From the NCBI RefSeq assembly GCF_000739435.1, contig NZ_CP009159.1:1116001-1180000 (forward strand): a DNA stretch of 64,000 nt. The letters are read 5' to 3'. Source of the DNA: Actinobacillus suis ATCC 33415 (lineage in GTDB: Bacteria > Pseudomonadota > Gammaproteobacteria > Enterobacterales > Pasteurellaceae). Of this stretch, positions 28,952 through 39,835 are shown piece by piece (positions within the stretch are counted from its first letter, which is position 1; each line of letters begins with the position of its first letter). A model generated the notes under the pieces. That model was not told where the DNA came from. It did not search any database and saw only the letters and a list, made by a program, of their open reading frames with translations. A program made the translations under genes and the position numbers.

Positions 28952-30234
28952 TTTATACCTCCGATTTGTTCTGCAACGGTTAATGCCGTTACCACAGCAA
29001 CACCCGAACCACAACCTTGCTCAATGCCTTGGAAACCACCAATGACATTGCCCACCGCATATAAATTCGGCACAACTGCACCGTTTTTTTGCACTTGGCA
29101 AGCCGAGTTAATCACCACACCGGCAGATTGGTAAGGTTGAGGTGCCGCAAAGCGGTTATTTGTCCAAGTAAAGCGATCGGAACTGTCAAAATTTTTGCAA
29201 CCGCAAATATCCAAATCAAACACCGGTTCTTTCACACGCTCAAATTCCGCCACAAGTCCGTTGCTAAAGAAACTGCCGGCAGCCAACACAAAATGATCTG
29301 CACTAATCGGTTCTTCTTGGTGTGATGTAGTAAAAATACGTACTACCTTATCCCCTTCAAATTCCGCTTTAACCGCTCGGTCACCGTTCATCATCATACC
29401 GCCTAATTGCTCAAAGCGTGAACGTAGCTGACGATGTTGGCGAATACCTAATAAAGACGGTGGTAACGTCGGTAATTCGAATAATGCTAAACCGGTTGCT
29501 TGTTGTAAGCTATTGAAGAAATCTTGATTATCCAAGCCGAAACAAGCCGGCAAAAATACTGCTTTCGCACTCCCTGCCGCTTGTTTAATTTCTTGCACCA
29601 GATCTTGGAAAGACAATTTATGCTCTAGTAATTGTGCAATATTTACGCTGCGAAACTCACGCGAGTTTTGACGTAAATAGTCCAACTCGGGAATATTCAA
29701 ATAACCGACTGTAAACTCATAATCAGCAAACTGGCTATGTTGTTTTAAATTGTCCGCTAATAATTGCGGTTGAAAATCGTGATAGCCTTCAATTCCTAAA
29801 ATGGCGACCTGTTTCTCCGCTAAGGCGGCTAAATGTTTTACTGTCGGTACGCTATTCGGCGATAACCACGTTGCACGAAGACCACCTAGCGGGGTAATGC
29901 GTTCATGATTTTGCACCGTTGAGCCTTCTAAATGTAGATTTAAACTTTGCGCTAATTGTTCGAACTGCTGCGCTTTTACCAATACTTGATCTTTGCCAAG
30001 AATGCTGTACGGATGTTCCGGCACTTGAAGTTTTAACTCATCAAGCGATTGGTAAACATTTTCGACTTTTTGACCGCTTGGTAAACGAGAAAGTAAATCC
30101 ATTGAACCGGAAGAAAAATCAATTGCCGCCTGTCCGTTGTTGATAATCGCACAGCGTTTACCTTGTTCTTGAAGCGCAATCCCACAGGTTAAACCGGCGA
30201 GCCCGCCGCCAATAATCACTACATCAAAATTCAT
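28948..30234 (-). CDS. glpB: anaerobic glycerol-3-phosphate dehydrogenase subunit B
   Basis: A 428-residue flavoprotein subunit. The N-terminal dinucleotide-binding motif is [20 protein letters not shown] (5-24), and a second flavin block is [20 protein letters not shown] near the C-terminus. It works with GlpA to oxidise glycerol 3-phosphate without oxygen. It overlaps glpA by 11 bases and glpC by 4. Confidence 0.95.
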   Translation of the reverse strand: MNFDVVIIGGGLAGLTCGIALQEQGKRCAIINNGQAAIDFSSGSMDLLSRLPSGQKVENVYQSLDELKLQVPEHPYSILGKDQVLVKAQQFEQLAQSLNLHLEGSTVQNHERITPLGGLRATWLSPNSVPTVKHLAALAEKQVAILGIEGYHDFQPQLLADNLKQHSQFADYEFTVGYLNIPELDYLRQNSREFRSVNIAQLLEHKLSFQDLVQEIKQAAGSAKAVFLPACFGLDNQDFFNSLQQATGLALFELPTLPPSLLGIRQHRQLRSRFEQLGGMMMNGDRAVKAEFEGDKVVRIFTTSHQEEPISADHFVLAAGSFFSNGLVAEFERVKEPVFDLDICGCKNFDSSDRFTWTNNRFAAPQPYQSAGVVINSACQVQKNGAVVPNLYAVGNVIGGFQGIEQGCGSGVAVVTALTVAEQIGGIK

Positions 30235-31909
30235 TGCTATTCACTCCCTGCTCTTCGTCCATCGGTACATCATTCAGTCCGAGTAGGCTATAGTAAATCC
30301 AGCTGGTAAATTCCGCTTCCCGCATTGCATCCCCCCATGCAATCGGTTGAATTCCACGCCAGCGCTCTTCCATAAATGAGGCTAATTGTGTGGTTGATTC
30401 TTTTGGTGTCGCCACTTTAAAACGACTCATCAGTCCTGCAGCACGACAAGCACAAAGTTCCGCTTGGCAAGTTCCCATACCGACACGAGTACGACGGCGT
30501 AAATCCACCAAATTATTCACGTTGAGTTCATCAACCGCATAGCGAACTTCACCGGCAGTTACTGCTTCACATTCACACACTAAAGTTTTATCTAAACGCT
30601 CGGTTTCAAGTAAACGCAATGCTCTGGAACCATGACGATAAACTGCAGAATGACGAATCGTATTCGGCAATGAAATAATTTTTTTACTGGTTTCTTCACG
30701 GCTTTCATTTGAACCCGGAAGCGGACGTTCCGCCGTGCTACACAAGCGGTCGGATTTATTCAATTTTTTGCAAACTAAATCGGTCGTCCATTCCGCCATC
30801 AAGCGATAAGTCATCAATTTACCGCCGGTAATCGTAATAAAACCGTCTAAACCGTCACGTTCTGCGTGATCCAGCAAGACGATACCACGGCTAACATTAC
30901 GACCGGACGGATCATCATCCGTCGCAACCAGAGGCCGCACCCCTGCATAAGCACGTAACACTCGGGTATGACGTAAACTTGGTGCAAGTTTCTCTCCTTC
31001 ACGGAATAACACATCCACTTCTTCCGGAGTAACCACCATATTGTCAATTTGATCATAAGGAATACGGTCGGAAGTCGTCCCGATAACACAAATGGTATCG
31101 CCCGGTACTAAAATATCGGCATTCGCCGGTTTACGACAACGGTTGATCACCATATTATTGATACGGTGTCCCATCACTAATAACGAACCTTTTGCCGGGA
31201 ACATTTTGATTTTGAGATCGGCGTATTCGGCAATACCCTGCCCCCAGATCCCGCCTGCATTCACCACAATCGGCGCAAAAAATTGGCGTTTGACTTGGTT
31301 TCGATGATCAAACACATTAACACCGATAACAGTGCCACCTTCGCGAATCAAACCGGTTACTTCACAGTAAGTAAACACTTTTGCACCATTCTCCGTCGCA
31401 TCCAACATATTGGAAGCGGTTAAACGGAACGGGTCAATCGAACCATCCGGCACAACCACTGCACCGACTAGCGAAGGGTTAACGGACGGCTCCATATATT
31501 TTGCAAGGTCCGGCTCAATTTCGACCGCTTCTATACCCGAATCGGTACAGGCTTGGATAAAGTTTTTCTGATAATTAAGATCATCTTCCGGTAGGGTAAT
31601 GAAAAGCCCTTTTGTGTCATCTACACAATGGCGCGCGATCTGTTTGAGGATGAGATTTTCCTTAATACATTCTTCAGCCGATTCTCTATCATTTACCGCA
31701 TAGCGAGCCCCGCTATGTAGCAAGCCGTGATTACGACCGGTTGCGCCGGTTGCAATGTCTCTACGCTCTAACAATACGCATTTTAAACCTCGGAGCGCAC
31801 AGTCTCTTGCAATCCCCGCACCGGTTGCGCCGCCGCCGATGATAATGACATCTGTACTGATTGGCGAAAAATCTGCAACATTTTGATACATTTGAGGTGA
31901 AATGTTCAT
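30224..31909 (-). CDS. glpA: anaerobic glycerol-3-phosphate dehydrogenase subunit A
   Basis: A 561-residue FAD-dependent catalytic subunit. The Rossmann motif is [20 protein letters not shown] (about 21-40); the DAO fold extends to about 380, and a BFD-like [2Fe-2S] region holds CECEAV and [12 protein letters not shown]. The start at 31909 (MNISPQMYQ) has a GAGAGG-type site upstream; the frame could extend to 32035, but that part is hydrophobic and covers the promoter. First gene of glpABC, divergent from glpQ. Electrons pass to fumarate or nitrate respiration. Confidence 0.95.
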   Translation of the reverse strand: MNISPQMYQNVADFSPISTDVIIIGGGATGAGIARDCALRGLKCVLLERRDIATGATGRNHGLLHSGARYAVNDRESAEECIKENLILKQIARHCVDDTKGLFITLPEDDLNYQKNFIQACTDSGIEAVEIEPDLAKYMEPSVNPSLVGAVVVPDGSIDPFRLTASNMLDATENGAKVFTYCEVTGLIREGGTVIGVNVFDHRNQVKRQFFAPIVVNAGGIWGQGIAEYADLKIKMFPAKGSLLVMGHRINNMVINRCRKPANADILVPGDTICVIGTTSDRIPYDQIDNMVVTPEEVDVLFREGEKLAPSLRHTRVLRAYAGVRPLVATDDDPSGRNVSRGIVLLDHAERDGLDGFITITGGKLMTYRLMAEWTTDLVCKKLNKSDRLCSTAERPLPGSNESREETSKKIISLPNTIRHSAVYRHGSRALRLLETERLDKTLVCECEAVTAGEVRYAVDELNVNNLVDLRRRTRVGMGTCQAELCACRAAGLMSRFKVATPKESTTQLASFMEERWRGIQPIAWGDAMREAEFTSWIYYSLLGLNDVPMDEEQGVNSNEF

Positions 31910-32020
31910 ACTCAACCTCTCCCACATTTTAAATGAAATGAAACGAAACAATAAAAACAGATTTATTGTATAAAAATGAGCGTTTTGGAACAAGCAGATG
32001 AGCATAAAAGAAATCAAAAA

Positions 32021-32036
32021 TGTGATAATGCTCACA
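32021..32036. promoter_or_regulatory. CRP site, glpA-glpQ divergent region
   Basis: TGTGATAATGCTCACA is a perfect TGTGA-N6-TCACA CRP-N site, between glpA (start 31909) and glpQ (start 32173). A minus-strand TATACA (31967-31972) may be the glpA -10. Confidence 0.85.
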
Positions 32037-32061
32037 AAGAATTTAAATTTGTTAAATTCTT

Positions 32062-32077
32062 TGTGGAATAGATCACA
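32062..32077. promoter_or_regulatory. second CRP site, glpA-glpQ divergent region
   Basis: TGTGGAATAGATCACA matches TGTGA-N6-TCACA at 9 of 10 positions. Centre-to-centre distance to the first site is 41 bases. A TATTCA about 30 bases downstream could be the glpQ -10. Confidence 0.7.
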
Positions 32078-32172
32078 AATTTGTACAAATGTGCTTTTCT
32101 ATTCATTTTGTTCGGTTATCCTGTGCGCGGTTTGTTGATAAACAAACATTTAAGCTAATCAAGGAGAAAATA

Positions 32173-33261
32173 ATGAAATTGAAAACATTAGCTATGAGCT
32201 TACTTGCAGCAGCAGTTTTAACTGGATGTACCACACAGCAAGCCGCTGATAAATCAGCTCAGTCAGACAAATTAATCATTGCACATCGTGGAGCGAGTGG
32301 TTACCTACCTGAACATACGCTTGAGTCTAAAGCGCTCGCTTTTGCTCAACAAGCGGATTATTTAGAACAAGATCTTGCGATGACGAAAGATAATCGCTTA
32401 ATTGTTATTCATGACCATTTCTTAGACGGTTTAACTGATGTAGCGAAGAAATTCCCGAAACGTGCGCGTAAAGACGGTCGTTTCTATGTCGCTGATTTCA
32501 CCTTAAAAGAAATCCAAACACTTGAAATGACAGAAAACTTCAAAACAGAAAACGGTCAACAAGTACAAGTTTATCCAAACCGTTTCCCAATGTGGAAATC
32601 TCATTTCCGAATTCACACCTTCGAAGATGAAATCGAATTTATCCAAGGCTTAGAAAAATCAACCGGTAAACAAATCGGTATTTACCCAGAAATCAAAGCA
32701 CCTTGGCTACATCACCAAGAAGGCAAAGATATTGCATTAGAAACCTTAAAAGTACTGAAAAAATACGGCTATGACCAAAAATCGGACAAAGTTTATTTAC
32801 AAACTTTCGATTTTAACGAGTTAAAACGTATTAAAACTGAATTGTTACCAAAACTTGGTATGGACGTAAAACTTGTTCAATTAATCGCTTATACCGATTG
32901 GCATGAAACCGAAGAAAAAGATGCTTCGGGCAAATGGGTGAACTATAACTACGACTGGATGTTTAAAGACGGTGCTATGACTGAAGTAGCTAAATATGCC
33001 GATGGTGTAGGTCCGGGTTGGTATATGTTGGTGGATGATAAAAACTCAAAATTAGGTGATGTCAAATACACGCCAATGGTAAAAGATATTGCGAAAACCA
33101 ACATGGAATTACACCCGTACACTGTACGTAAAGATGCGCTTCCGGAATTCTTTACTGATGTAAATCAAATGTATGATGCGCTATTAAACAAAGCGGGAGC
33201 AACCGGGGTATTCACCGATTTCCCTGATACCGGCGTACAGTTTATTAAAGGAACTAAATAA
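32173..33261 (+). CDS. glpQ: glycerophosphodiester phosphodiesterase lipoprotein (protein D homologue)
   Basis: A 362-residue GDPD enzyme that releases glycerol 3-phosphate from phospholipid head-group diesters. The lipoprotein signal MKLKTLAMSLLAAAVLTGC gives lipidated C19, unlike soluble periplasmic E. coli GlpQ; this matches Haemophilus protein D. Catalytic blocks are IIAHRGASGYLPEHTLESK, DYLEQDLAMT and VIHDHFLDG. The start at 32173 has AAGGAG 7 bases upstream. It lies upstream of glpT, with its own CRP sites. Confidence 0.96.
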   Translation: MKLKTLAMSLLAAAVLTGCTTQQAADKSAQSDKLIIAHRGASGYLPEHTLESKALAFAQQADYLEQDLAMTKDNRLIVIHDHFLDGLTDVAKKFPKRARKDGRFYVADFTLKEIQTLEMTENFKTENGQQVQVYPNRFPMWKSHFRIHTFEDEIEFIQGLEKSTGKQIGIYPEIKAPWLHHQEGKDIALETLKVLKKYGYDQKSDKVYLQTFDFNELKRIKTELLPKLGMDVKLVQLIAYTDWHETEEKDASGKWVNYNYDWMFKDGAMTEVAKYADGVGPGWYMLVDDKNSKLGDVKYTPMVKDIAKTNMELHPYTVRKDALPEFFTDVNQMYDALLNKAGATGVFTDFPDTGVQFIKGTK

Positions 33262-33342
33262 GCGTTTTTTGAGCGAAAATGAATACTAAATTTGTGAATT
33301 GCTTACATTTTTAACAAATATGTTGAAAATCTCTCATAAAAA

Positions 33343-33358
33343 TGTGAGTGCATTCACA
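33343..33358. promoter_or_regulatory. CRP site upstream of glpT
   Basis: TGTGAGTGCATTCACA is a perfect TGTGA-N6-TCACA palindrome. A TATTAC (33381-33386) would put the start near 33392, about 41-42 bases from the CRP centre, a class II arrangement. Confidence 0.85.
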
Positions 33359-33410
33359 AATTTAGATAAATAATATGGAGTATTACTCTTTTTTCGCTAA
33401 AATATGCGTG

Positions 33411-33430
33411 ATTGTTCGTAATCGAACGTT
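33411..33430. promoter_or_regulatory. GlpR operator upstream of glpT
   Basis: ATTGTTCGTAATCGAACGTT is a near-symmetrical match to the GlpR operator (WATGTTCGWT-AWCGAACATW). It lies just downstream of the inferred glpT start point and before the ribosome-binding site, where repressor binding would block transcription. It predicts induction by glycerol 3-phosphate. Confidence 0.8.
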
Positions 33431-33460
33431 TTATCAATATATATCATTTGGAGTGTTTCT

Positions 33461-34906
33461 ATGTTTGGTCCTTTTAAACCGGCTCCGCACATTGCGGAAT
33501 TACCGGCAGATAAAATAGATGCAAGATATAAATTCTTACGTTGGCAAGTATTCGCAGGTATCTTCTTTGGATACGCCGCATATTATTTTGTGCGTGCAAA
33601 CTTCGACCTTGCGCAAAAAGGTTTAATTGAAGCAGGTTTATATAACAAAGCTGAATTAGGTATTATCGGTACCGGCGCAGGTTTAGCTTATGGTCTTTCT
33701 AAGTTCGTGATGGCAGGCATGTCTGACCGTTCAAACCCGAAAGTATTTTTACCGTTCGGTTTATTACTTTCCGGTCTCTGTATGACGATGATGGGCTTAA
33801 TGCCGTGGGCAACTTCAGGTATTGCTGTCATGTTCATCATGATTTTCTTAAATGGTTGGTTCCAAGGTATGGGTTGGCCTCCATGTGGTAGAACGATGGT
33901 ACATTGGTGGTCTAAATCTGAGCGTGGTACTATCGTTTCTATTTGGAACTGTGCGCATAACGTGGGTGGTATGGTACCGGGTGCAATGGTGTTGTTAGCA
34001 AGTGCGATTTACTTTAGTAATACTGGTGAACACGCAACTGCGAAAGACGTATGGCAACAAGCGCTTTACTATCCGGGTATTGCTGCAATGATTGCTGCGA
34101 TTCCAGTTTATTTTGTAATGAAAGACACGCCACAATCTTGCGGTTTACCTCCGGTAGAAAAATGGCGTAATGATTATCCTGATGACTATAATGAGGAAAC
34201 AGCGGAAAAAGATTTAAGTACCAAAGAAATCTTTGTGACTTATGTACTTAAAAACAAATTATTATGGTATATCGCAATCGCTAACGTATTCGTTTATTTA
34301 ATTCGTTATGGTGTATTAAAATGGTCTCCGGTTTATCTTGGCGAAGTAAAACACTTCAATATTAAAGGTACTGCTTGGGCTTATACCATTTATGAATTAG
34401 CCGCTATTCCGGGTACATTATTATGCGGTTGGGTATCGGATAAATTATTCAAAGGTAAACGTGGTTTAACCGGCTTTATCTTTATGATCTTAACCACGAT
34501 TGCCGTTGTAGCATTATGGAAAAACCCAGCAACACCAGAGGCTGAATTAGCGCAATATGCAGGTAAAGCGTGGTATGAAAACCCATATCAATTGATGGAC
34601 TTCATTTTAATGACTACTATCGGTTTCTTAATTTATGGTCCGGTAATGTTAATTGGTTTACATGCGCTTGAGTTAGCACCGAAAAAAGCCGCGGGTACAT
34701 CAGCAGGTTTCACCGGTCTATTCGGTTACTTAGGTGGTACGGTTTCTGCATCAGCAGTTGTTGGTTGGGCAGCAGAATATTATGGCTGGGACGGCGGTTT
34801 CTACGTGATGATTGCTGGCGGTGTGTTAGCTGTGTTATTAATGCTTATCGTAATGCTTGAAGAAGGTAAACATAAAGCAAAATTAGGCGACCACTACGGT
34901 AAATAA
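33461..34906 (+). CDS. glpT: glycerol-3-phosphate transporter GlpT
   Basis: A 481-residue major-facilitator antiporter (glycerol 3-phosphate in, phosphate out) with 12 membrane segments. Family blocks include [20 protein letters not shown] near 28-47, the MFS loop [15 protein letters not shown], and [20 protein letters not shown]. It takes up the product of GlpQ for GlpABC. E. coli GlpT is 452 residues; the extra length is mostly in the loop around residues 350-380. It has its own CRP and GlpR sites. A strong terminator follows. Confidence 0.96.
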   Translation: MFGPFKPAPHIAELPADKIDARYKFLRWQVFAGIFFGYAAYYFVRANFDLAQKGLIEAGLYNKAELGIIGTGAGLAYGLSKFVMAGMSDRSNPKVFLPFGLLLSGLCMTMMGLMPWATSGIAVMFIMIFLNGWFQGMGWPPCGRTMVHWWSKSERGTIVSIWNCAHNVGGMVPGAMVLLASAIYFSNTGEHATAKDVWQQALYYPGIAAMIAAIPVYFVMKDTPQSCGLPPVEKWRNDYPDDYNEETAEKDLSTKEIFVTYVLKNKLLWYIAIANVFVYLIRYGVLKWSPVYLGEVKHFNIKGTAWAYTIYELAAIPGTLLCGWVSDKLFKGKRGLTGFIFMILTTIAVVALWKNPATPEAELAQYAGKAWYENPYQLMDFILMTTIGFLIYGPVMLIGLHALELAPKKAAGTSAGFTGLFGYLGGTVSASAVVGWAAEYYGWDGGFYVMIAGGVLAVLLMLIVMLEEGKHKAKLGDHYGK

Positions 34907-34919
34907 TTAACTCGCTTAC

Positions 34920-34951
34920 AAAAGGAAGAACAATTGTTCTTCCTTTTTTTC
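34920..34951 (+). terminator. terminator after glpT
   Basis: AAAAGGAAGAACAA is followed directly by TTGTTCTTCCTTTT and a T-run (to 34950), a near-perfect palindrome and a strong intrinsic terminator. Confidence 0.9.
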
Positions 34952-35048
34952 ATCCTAAAACCACTATTTGTCATCAATTTGCCATATAACTAAGGTTAAC
35001 TAGCTACTAACTTCCTTAACCAACAACATTAAATAACTGGAGAATCAT

Positions 35049-35957
35049 ATGAAATTATCAAAAATTGCACTTACGTTAGGCTGTTTATTTATGACTTCTA
35101 TCAGTGTTGCAAATCAAAGCTGCCTCTCTCCATACGCAGAAGCATTACCTAAATATGAATATACTTTAAACAAAGTAATGGAGGTCAATGGTCGCCAAGG
35201 TGTCACCACTGACGGTAAATATCTCTATGTATCTGGTTCAGCGTCGCTCGCCAAATATGATTTAAACGAGAAGCTCATAACTGAAAACAAAAAACCGTTT
35301 ATCGGTTATCAAAAAGAAGCCAATCATATCGGTGATATCGATATTTATAACAATGAATTATATATTTCCTCCGAATGGTTTATGGACGGTGTTGGTAAAA
35401 ATATCCAAATTGCCATTCATGATTCGGATAGCTTAGCATTTAAGAGATCTGTAGATTTTTATCCGGAGTCGGGGCAATTAGAAGTCTCGGCAATTACGGT
35501 CGATACCGTCAATCATAGTGTTTGGATGGCATCTTGGGTTGGAGAAGAAAGTGGTCGCTATTTATATGAATATGATCTTGATAGTGGCAAATATAAACGC
35601 AAAGTCCATTTACAGCCGGTTCCGCAATGGATTCAAGGTATCTTCGCCCATGAGGGAAACTTATATCTGACTGCAGATGATGGAACTGCCGATGAGAAAG
35701 AACACGATCACTTATATCGTGTAGAACTTTCTGCTAAAAATAACGAAGCTCGAGTTGTGCTAGAGCGTACCCTTGATGATGTGAAAGATTATGGTGAAAT
35801 TGAAGGACTCGTAATCAATCCAAAAAGTAAGCAACTGATTGTACATGCTAATCGCGGCAAACAAATCGTATTAGGAATGCCGAAAGGTTTTTACCCGGGA
35901 TATGATCGTGAAATTAGTGAACTGTATTTTTATCAAATGACGCCTAGATGCCAATAA
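35049..35957 (+). CDS. secreted protein, probable beta-propeller, unknown function
   Basis: A 302-residue protein with a Sec signal peptide (MKLSKIALTLGCLFMTSISVA, cleavage near 21), hence periplasmic or secreted. The mature chain shows repeated short blocks of the kind seen in beta-propeller proteins: VTTDGKYLYVSGSASLAKYD, IDIYNNELYISSEW, ITVDTVNHSVWMASW, FAHEGNLYLTADDG, LVINPKSKQLIVHANRG. Two cysteines, near the N-terminus (SCLSP) and at the last-but-one position, may tie the ends together. I do not recognise a named family. AAYTGG-type promoter unclear; terminators on both sides make it a single-gene unit. Confidence 0.7.
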   Translation: MKLSKIALTLGCLFMTSISVANQSCLSPYAEALPKYEYTLNKVMEVNGRQGVTTDGKYLYVSGSASLAKYDLNEKLITENKKPFIGYQKEANHIGDIDIYNNELYISSEWFMDGVGKNIQIAIHDSDSLAFKRSVDFYPESGQLEVSAITVDTVNHSVWMASWVGEESGRYLYEYDLDSGKYKRKVHLQPVPQWIQGIFAHEGNLYLTADDGTADEKEHDHLYRVELSAKNNEARVVLERTLDDVKDYGEIEGLVINPKSKQLIVHANRGKQIVLGMPKGFYPGYDREISELYFYQMTPRCQ

Positions 35958-35983
35958 TCATTTCTGTTTTTCCCATTTCTTAT

Positions 35984-36018
35984 AAGGAAATAATCCGAGA
36001 TTATTTCCTTTCTTTTTT
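35984..36018 (+). terminator. terminator before lon
   Basis: AAGGAAATAATC (35984-35995) pairs with GATTATTTCCTT (35999-36010), followed by TCTTTTTT. Confidence 0.88.
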
Positions 36019-36037
36019 AACTTTAATCAAATTTTTT

Positions 36038-36065
36038 CTTGTTTTTCCAAATTTCACCCCCATAA
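36038..36065 (+). promoter_or_regulatory. sigma-32 heat-shock promoter of lon
   Basis: CTTGTTT (36038-36044) and CCCCATAA (36058-36065) are separated by 13 bases, matching the RpoH consensus CTTGAAA-N11-15-CCCCATNT with weak positions only in the -35. It ends 47 bases before the lon ATG. E. coli lon is also in the heat-shock regulon. Confidence 0.8.
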
Positions 36066-36112
36066 TGGAAAAATTAATATTTTGATAGAACATTTAAGAA
36101 GAGAGCAAATTC

Positions 36113-38521
36113 ATGGCACCAAGAAAAAAGAAAGCAATTGAGTTACCGCTACTTCCGTTACGTGACGTAGTGGTTTTTCCTTATATGGTTATGCCGTTAT
36201 TTGTAGGGCGAGAAAAATCGATTCAAGCCTTACGTGCAGCAATGGATAGTAATAAACAATTATTCCTTGTAACTCAACAAGATCCTAATAAAGAAGAACC
36301 AACAACTGCCGATGTATATGATGTTGGTGTAATTGCCAATATTATCCAAATGCTAAACCTTCCGGACGGTACGGTAAAAGTACTCGTTGAAGGTCAGCAA
36401 CGTGCCAAAATTGAACATATTCACGATGATGAAAACGGCTTTTGGGCTGGTGTACAAGTTATCTCATCGGAATTTGATGAAGAAGATAGTGAATTACAAG
36501 CAATCGCAAAAGCAACACTTAATGAATTTGAAAATTACGTAAAAAATAATAAAAAGATTCCGGCTGAAATTCTACCTAAATTACAAAAAATCACTTCGGA
36601 AGACCGCTTAGCCGATACGATTTCTTCAAACCTCATTGCGCCGGTTAAGAAAAAACAAGCGCTACTTGAAGAAGCAAATCTTATCGCTCGTTTTGAAGCG
36701 TTATTAGTTGCGATGGCGACGGAAATGGATTCTCTGGAAACAGAAAGCCGAATTCGTAATCGTGTTAAGCAACAAATGGAAAAAAACCAACGTGATTACT
36801 ATTTGAATGAGCAAATTAAAGCAATTCAAAAAGAATTAGGTAATGGTGAAGATGCCGAACAGAGCGAATTAGATAAACTTAAAGAGAAAATTGATGCAGC
36901 TAAATTACCGGTAGAAGTAAAAGAAAAATTAGACGGAGAATTTAAAAAATTAAAAGCGATGCCGCAAAGTTCTTCTGAAGCAACCGTAGTACGCAGTTAT
37001 ATTGACTGGATTTTGCAAATGCCATGGCATAAAAAATCTGCGGTCAAAAAAGACTTAGCGAAAGCTCAAGCCGTATTGGATAAAGATCATTACGGGCTCG
37101 AAAAAGTTAAAGAACGCATTGTGGAATATCTTGCGGTACAAAGTCGCTTAAATAAACTCAAAGGTCCAATCCTTTGTTTAGTTGGTCCTCCGGGCGTAGG
37201 TAAAACCTCGCTTGGTCAATCTATCGCTAATGCGACCGGACGTAAATATGTCCGTATGGCACTAGGTGGCGTGCGTGACGAAGCGGAAATCCGTGGTCAT
37301 CGCCGTACTTATATCGGTTCTATGCCGGGTTCATTAATGATGAAAATGGCAAAAGTCGGCGTGAAGAACCCGCTATTCTTGCTCGATGAAATCGACAAAA
37401 TGGCGCAGGATATGCGTGGTGACCCAGCGTCTGCATTACTTGAAGTGTTAGATCCGGAACAAAATAAAGCGTTTAACGATCATTACTTAGAAGTTGATTA
37501 TGATCTTTCTGATGTCATGTTTGTCGCAACATCAAACTCGATGAATATTCCACCGGCACTACTCGACCGTATGGAAGTTATTCGTCTTTCCGGTTATACC
37601 GAAGATGAAAAAATGCACATCGCACGTGAACATTTAATTGCTAAGCAGCAAGAAAATAACGGCTTAAAAGCAGGTGAATTAAGCATTGAAGACAGTGCGA
37701 TTTTAAGCATTATTCGTTACTACACTCGTGAAGCCGGTGTGCGTGGTCTTGAGCGTGAAATTGCGAAAATCTGTCGTAAAGCGGTTAAAACTTTAGTGCT
37801 AGACAAGAAAGTTAAATCACTGACTGTAACAGAAGAGAATATTGCGGATTACTTAGGTGTAAAACGTTTTGATTACGGCAAAATGGATAACCAAAACCGT
37901 GTAGGTGAAGTAACCGGTTTAGCATGGACAGAAGTTGGCGGCGACTTACTAACGATCGAAACAGCATCAGTAGCAGGTAAAGGTAAATTCTCATTTACAG
38001 GTTCATTAGGCGATGTAATGAAAGAATCTATCCAAGCGGCAATGATGGTGGTGCGTGCAAGAGCTGCTCAATTAGGTATCGCAGATGACTTCCACGAAAA
38101 ACGTGATATTCACGTACACGTGCCGGACGGTGCAACACCAAAAGACGGTCCAAGTGCGGGTATCGCAATGTGTACTGCATTAATTTCGAGCTTAACCGGT
38201 AACCCTGTTCGTAAAGAGGTAGCGATGACCGGTGAAATTAGCTTACGAGGTAAAGTATTACCAATCGGCGGCTTAAAAGAGAAATTACTGGCGGCACACC
38301 GTGGCGGCATTACCACCGTGATTATTCCAAAAGACAATGAAAAAGATTTGGAAGAAATTCCGGAAAATGCAAAAGCGGCATTAACAATCCATGCGGTCGA
38401 AACAATTGATGAAGTATTATCAATTGCATTGGAAAATCCGCCAATGGGGATTGAGATCATTCCGGCAAAATCTCAAACGATTAAAGTGAAAAAATCTCGC
38501 TCAAAAGCGGCAATTCAATAA
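36113..38521 (+). CDS. lon: ATP-dependent protease La (Lon)
   Basis: An 802-residue cytoplasmic AAA+ serine protease that degrades misfolded and short-lived regulators. The N-terminal substrate domain spans about 1-310 ([20 protein letters not shown]), Walker A is GPPGVGKT near 360, Walker B LLDEIDKM, and the protease domain has the Ser-Lys dyad: S681 in KDGPSAGIA and K724 in [13 protein letters not shown]. Length is close to E. coli (784). Preceded by a sigma-32-type promoter. Confidence 0.98.
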   Translation: MAPRKKKAIELPLLPLRDVVVFPYMVMPLFVGREKSIQALRAAMDSNKQLFLVTQQDPNKEEPTTADVYDVGVIANIIQMLNLPDGTVKVLVEGQQRAKIEHIHDDENGFWAGVQVISSEFDEEDSELQAIAKATLNEFENYVKNNKKIPAEILPKLQKITSEDRLADTISSNLIAPVKKKQALLEEANLIARFEALLVAMATEMDSLETESRIRNRVKQQMEKNQRDYYLNEQIKAIQKELGNGEDAEQSELDKLKEKIDAAKLPVEVKEKLDGEFKKLKAMPQSSSEATVVRSYIDWILQMPWHKKSAVKKDLAKAQAVLDKDHYGLEKVKERIVEYLAVQSRLNKLKGPILCLVGPPGVGKTSLGQSIANATGRKYVRMALGGVRDEAEIRGHRRTYIGSMPGSLMMKMAKVGVKNPLFLLDEIDKMAQDMRGDPASALLEVLDPEQNKAFNDHYLEVDYDLSDVMFVATSNSMNIPPALLDRMEVIRLSGYTEDEKMHIAREHLIAKQQENNGLKAGELSIEDSAILSIIRYYTREAGVRGLEREIAKICRKAVKTLVLDKKVKSLTVTEENIADYLGVKRFDYGKMDNQNRVGEVTGLAWTEVGGDLLTIETASVAGKGKFSFTGSLGDVMKESIQAAMMVVRARAAQLGIADDFHEKRDIHVHVPDGATPKDGPSAGIAMCTALISSLTGNPVRKEVAMTGEISLRGKVLPIGGLKEKLLAAHRGGITTVIIPKDNEKDLEEIPENAKAALTIHAVETIDEVLSIALENPPMGIEIIPAKSQTIKVKKSRSKAAIQ

Positions 38522-38540
38522 ATTTATCGTTTAAAGTAAA

Positions 38541-38577
38541 AAACCTCGAATATTTATTATTCGAGGTTTCTTTTTTA
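38541..38577. terminator. bidirectional terminator lon / dxr
   Basis: AAACCTCGAATA (38541-38552) pairs with TATTCGAGGTTT (38558-38569) with A- and T-runs outside. The T-run ends at the dxr stop codon, so convergent genes share it. Confidence 0.88.
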
Positions 38578-39765
38578 TAGATTAATCACAGCTTGTTCTG
38601 CTAATTCCCGTGCCAGCTTATCAATATGTAACACATCAGCTATTTCTGTTACTTGAATCGGTGCAATATTTTCCACTACCGTTCTATTCACATTCACAAT
38701 ATCAATAAAACGAATACGTTCATTTAAGAAAGCTTCTACCGCCACTTCATTTGCCGCATTCATTGCGGTTGTCGCATATTGCCCTTCTGCAAATGCATCA
38801 ATCGCTAATTTCAAATTTGGATAGCGGGCAAAGTCCGGTTCGATAAAAGTTAATTCTTTCAATTTAAAGAAATCTAACGGTGCCACACCTGCATTAATCC
38901 GCTTCGGATATGCCATAGTATGCGCAATCGGTGTACACATATCCGGATTCCCCATTTGAGCGATAACCGAGCCGTCAATATAACGTACCATCGAGTGAAT
39001 AATAGATTGCGGATGAATAATAATTTCCATCTCCTCTGCCGAAGCATTGAATAGCCAACGAGCCTCAATATATTCCAAACCTTTATTCATCATAGTGGCA
39101 CTGTCGACTGAGATTTTCTTACCCATTGACCAATTCGGATGTGCCACCGCTTGTGCCGGAGTAATACTTGCAAACTCATCGAGTGGTTTTACACGAAACG
39201 GACCGCCTGAACCGGTTAAAATAATTTTACTCACGCCTAACTCTGCAAGCGGGCAAAAACCGACTTTTTGTTGCGCTTCCGGTGGTAGAGATTGGAAAAT
39301 CGCATTGTGTTCACTATCAACCGGTAATAACTGCGCGCCAGATTTTCTCGCTTCATCAATAAAAATTTGTCCGCAAGTAACTAACGATTCTTTATTGGCC
39401 AATAAAACTTTTTTACCGGCCTTAACCGCTGAAAGGGTTGGTAACAAACCTGCCGCCCCAACAATTGCCGCCATCACCATATCCACTTCGGGGTGAGCGC
39501 TTAGTTCACAAATCGCTTTTTGGCCGCTTAGCACTTCGGTTTTTACATTGAATTGTTTGAGCTGTTCCGCTAACGCTTTTGCTGCATTCTCATCATCTAG
39601 AGCGGCAAATTTCGGTTGAAACAATAAACATTGCGCTGCCATTAATTCAACATTTTTACCACCAACTAAACCGAATACCTCGTATTCCGTTTTGTTCTGT
39701 TCCACCACAGATAAAGTGCTTTTACCGATTGAGCCGGTTGAACCTAAAATCACTAATTTCTTCAT
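38575..39765 (-). CDS. dxr: 1-deoxy-D-xylulose 5-phosphate reductoisomerase
   Basis: A 396-residue enzyme of the MEP isoprenoid pathway (DXP to MEP with NADPH). The N-terminal nucleotide motif is [10 protein letters not shown], the metal-binding block is [13 protein letters not shown], and SGGPFR and [14 protein letters not shown] are family motifs. The start at 39765 is favoured over the ATG two codons upstream because AGGA abuts that ATG but lies six bases before this one. Confidence 0.96.
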   Translation of the reverse strand: MKKLVILGSTGSIGKSTLSVVEQNKTEYEVFGLVGGKNVELMAAQCLLFQPKFAALDDENAAKALAEQLKQFNVKTEVLSGQKAICELSAHPEVDMVMAAIVGAAGLLPTLSAVKAGKKVLLANKESLVTCGQIFIDEARKSGAQLLPVDSEHNAIFQSLPPEAQQKVGFCPLAELGVSKIILTGSGGPFRVKPLDEFASITPAQAVAHPNWSMGKKISVDSATMMNKGLEYIEARWLFNASAEEMEIIIHPQSIIHSMVRYIDGSVIAQMGNPDMCTPIAHTMAYPKRINAGVAPLDFFKLKELTFIEPDFARYPNLKLAIDAFAEGQYATTAMNAANEVAVEAFLNERIRFIDIVNVNRTVVENIAPIQVTEIADVLHIDKLARELAEQAVINL

Positions 39766-39786
39766 AGACATTCCTAATCACTAAAA

Positions 39787-39832
39787 ACAAGCGGTCTATT
39801 TTGCAATTTTTTTTGCAAATTTGACCGCTTGT
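39787..39832. terminator. paired uptake-signal hairpin relA / dxr
   Basis: ACAAGCGGTC (39787-39796) and GACCGCTTGT (39823-39832) are inverted copies of the full uptake core. The loop has T- and A-rich tracts. It lies between two minus-strand genes and probably ends the relA transcript. Confidence 0.7.
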
Positions 39833-39835
39833 CAC

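Noticed and set aside
31910..32035. 42-residue N-terminal extension of GlpA
   Set aside because: The extra residues are hydrophobic and not part of GlpA, and the DNA carries the promoter; the ATG at 31909 has its own ribosome-binding site.
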